Below, piece after piece: positions 63,746 to 64,000 of a DNA stretch of 64,000 nt. A program made the translations under genes and the position numbers. Source of the DNA: Phycisphaerae bacterium (GTDB lineage: Bacteria > Planctomycetota > Phycisphaerae > Sedimentisphaerales > Anaerobacaceae). How positions within the stretch are numbered: position 1 is the first letter of the stretch; each line of letters opens with the position of its first letter. The notes beneath the pieces are model-generated. The model was given only the letters and a program-made list of their open reading frames with translations, did no database searches and was not told where the DNA came from. The stretch is from NCBI GenBank assembly GCA_030604525.1, contig JAUVVQ010000008.1, positions 1 through 64,000 on the forward strand, read 5' to 3'.

Positions 63746-64000
63746 CTAAGCTGCTTGTTTTTCTTCTTCTTCAGAAAGTTTTTTGATACATCCTGCTATA
63801 ATCCCCGCAGGCGATACCAAAGCAGAAACCAATCTCGCTGCCGGCGACTGAGCCAGACCAACTATCTGCGCCTGCAGCTCACTTCGCGTCGGCATCTTCG
63901 ATAAATCATCAGCCGCCTTCATATCTAATAATGAACCTTCAAGAAAACCGCCCTTTATTTCTAAAGCTGCTATCTTCTTGCCCCATTCCTTCAGCTCTTT
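63746..64000 (-). CDS. rplJ: 50S ribosomal protein L10, C-terminal part (cut by window edge)
   Basis: The last 84 residues are visible. [20 protein letters not shown] and [20 protein letters not shown] are the conserved end of L10, followed by the helix that binds L7/L12 dimers and an acidic end ([10 protein letters not shown]). It leads the rplJ-rplL-rpoB-rpoC transcript. Confidence 0.95.
   Translation of the reverse strand, partial: KELKEWGKKIAALEIKGGFLEGSLLDMKAADDLSKMPTRSELQAQIVGLAQSPAARLVSALVSPAGIIAGCIKKLSEEEEKQAA

Overview
The window looks like a chromosomal segment of a planctomycete, most likely of the class Phycisphaerae (inference). Supporting signs are a secreted protein with a dockerin-like TGDCFVDFEDFALIANQWL motif, a PilM-PilN fusion, a large set of secreted fucose- and arabinose-directed glycoside hydrolases, and unusual extensions on housekeeping proteins. 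No taxonomic search could be run.

Layout. Bases 1-600 hold the start of an IS630-type transposase at the window edge and the 3' remnant of a broken secreted-protein gene. Bases 600-9400 are a minus-strand polysaccharide-degradation operon: a GH29 fucosidase, a 1965-residue repeat protein ending in a GH141-like beta-helix, and a GH43 protein. Bases 9500-19150 are a housekeeping block: dnaA, ftsY, a three-gene type IV pilus-like inner-membrane module led by a PilM-PilN fusion, and mtaB. Bases 19150-32750 are accessory again: a ferritin-like protein, two more GH29 proteins, two LamG paralogues plus the relic of a third, an FGE-fold protein whose C-terminus looks like the variable region of a diversity-generating retroelement, and an oversized MDR dehydrogenase. 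From 33000 to the end every gene is on the minus strand. In transcription order these are rplJ-rplL-rpoB-rpoC-rpsL-rpsG, a terminator, fusA, then a promoter and the merged S10/spc/alpha cluster down to rplQ, a HIT protein and initiator tRNA. The tuf and rpmD genes are missing from their usual places.

The most striking observation is in rpoB. The beta subunit is 1763 residues long because it carries an N-terminal extension of about 260 residues and an internal insert of about 207 residues. The two extra segments are related to each other. Each contains the two sequence halves of a GIY-YIG nuclease-like module, in the same swapped order. The first keeps the family's Tyr/Tyr/Arg/Glu residues; the second has lost the Arg. 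I know of no described RNA polymerase with this architecture. A second unusual fusion is ribosomal protein L22 with an N-terminal XRE-like helix-turn-helix.

How the genes fit together. The accessory genes describe a cell that degrades fucose- and arabinose-containing polysaccharides outside the cytoplasm: three GH29, one GH43, one GH141-like and LamG carbohydrate-binding-type proteins, with a dehydrogenase that may act on a released sugar. The remainder is the core transcription and translation machinery.
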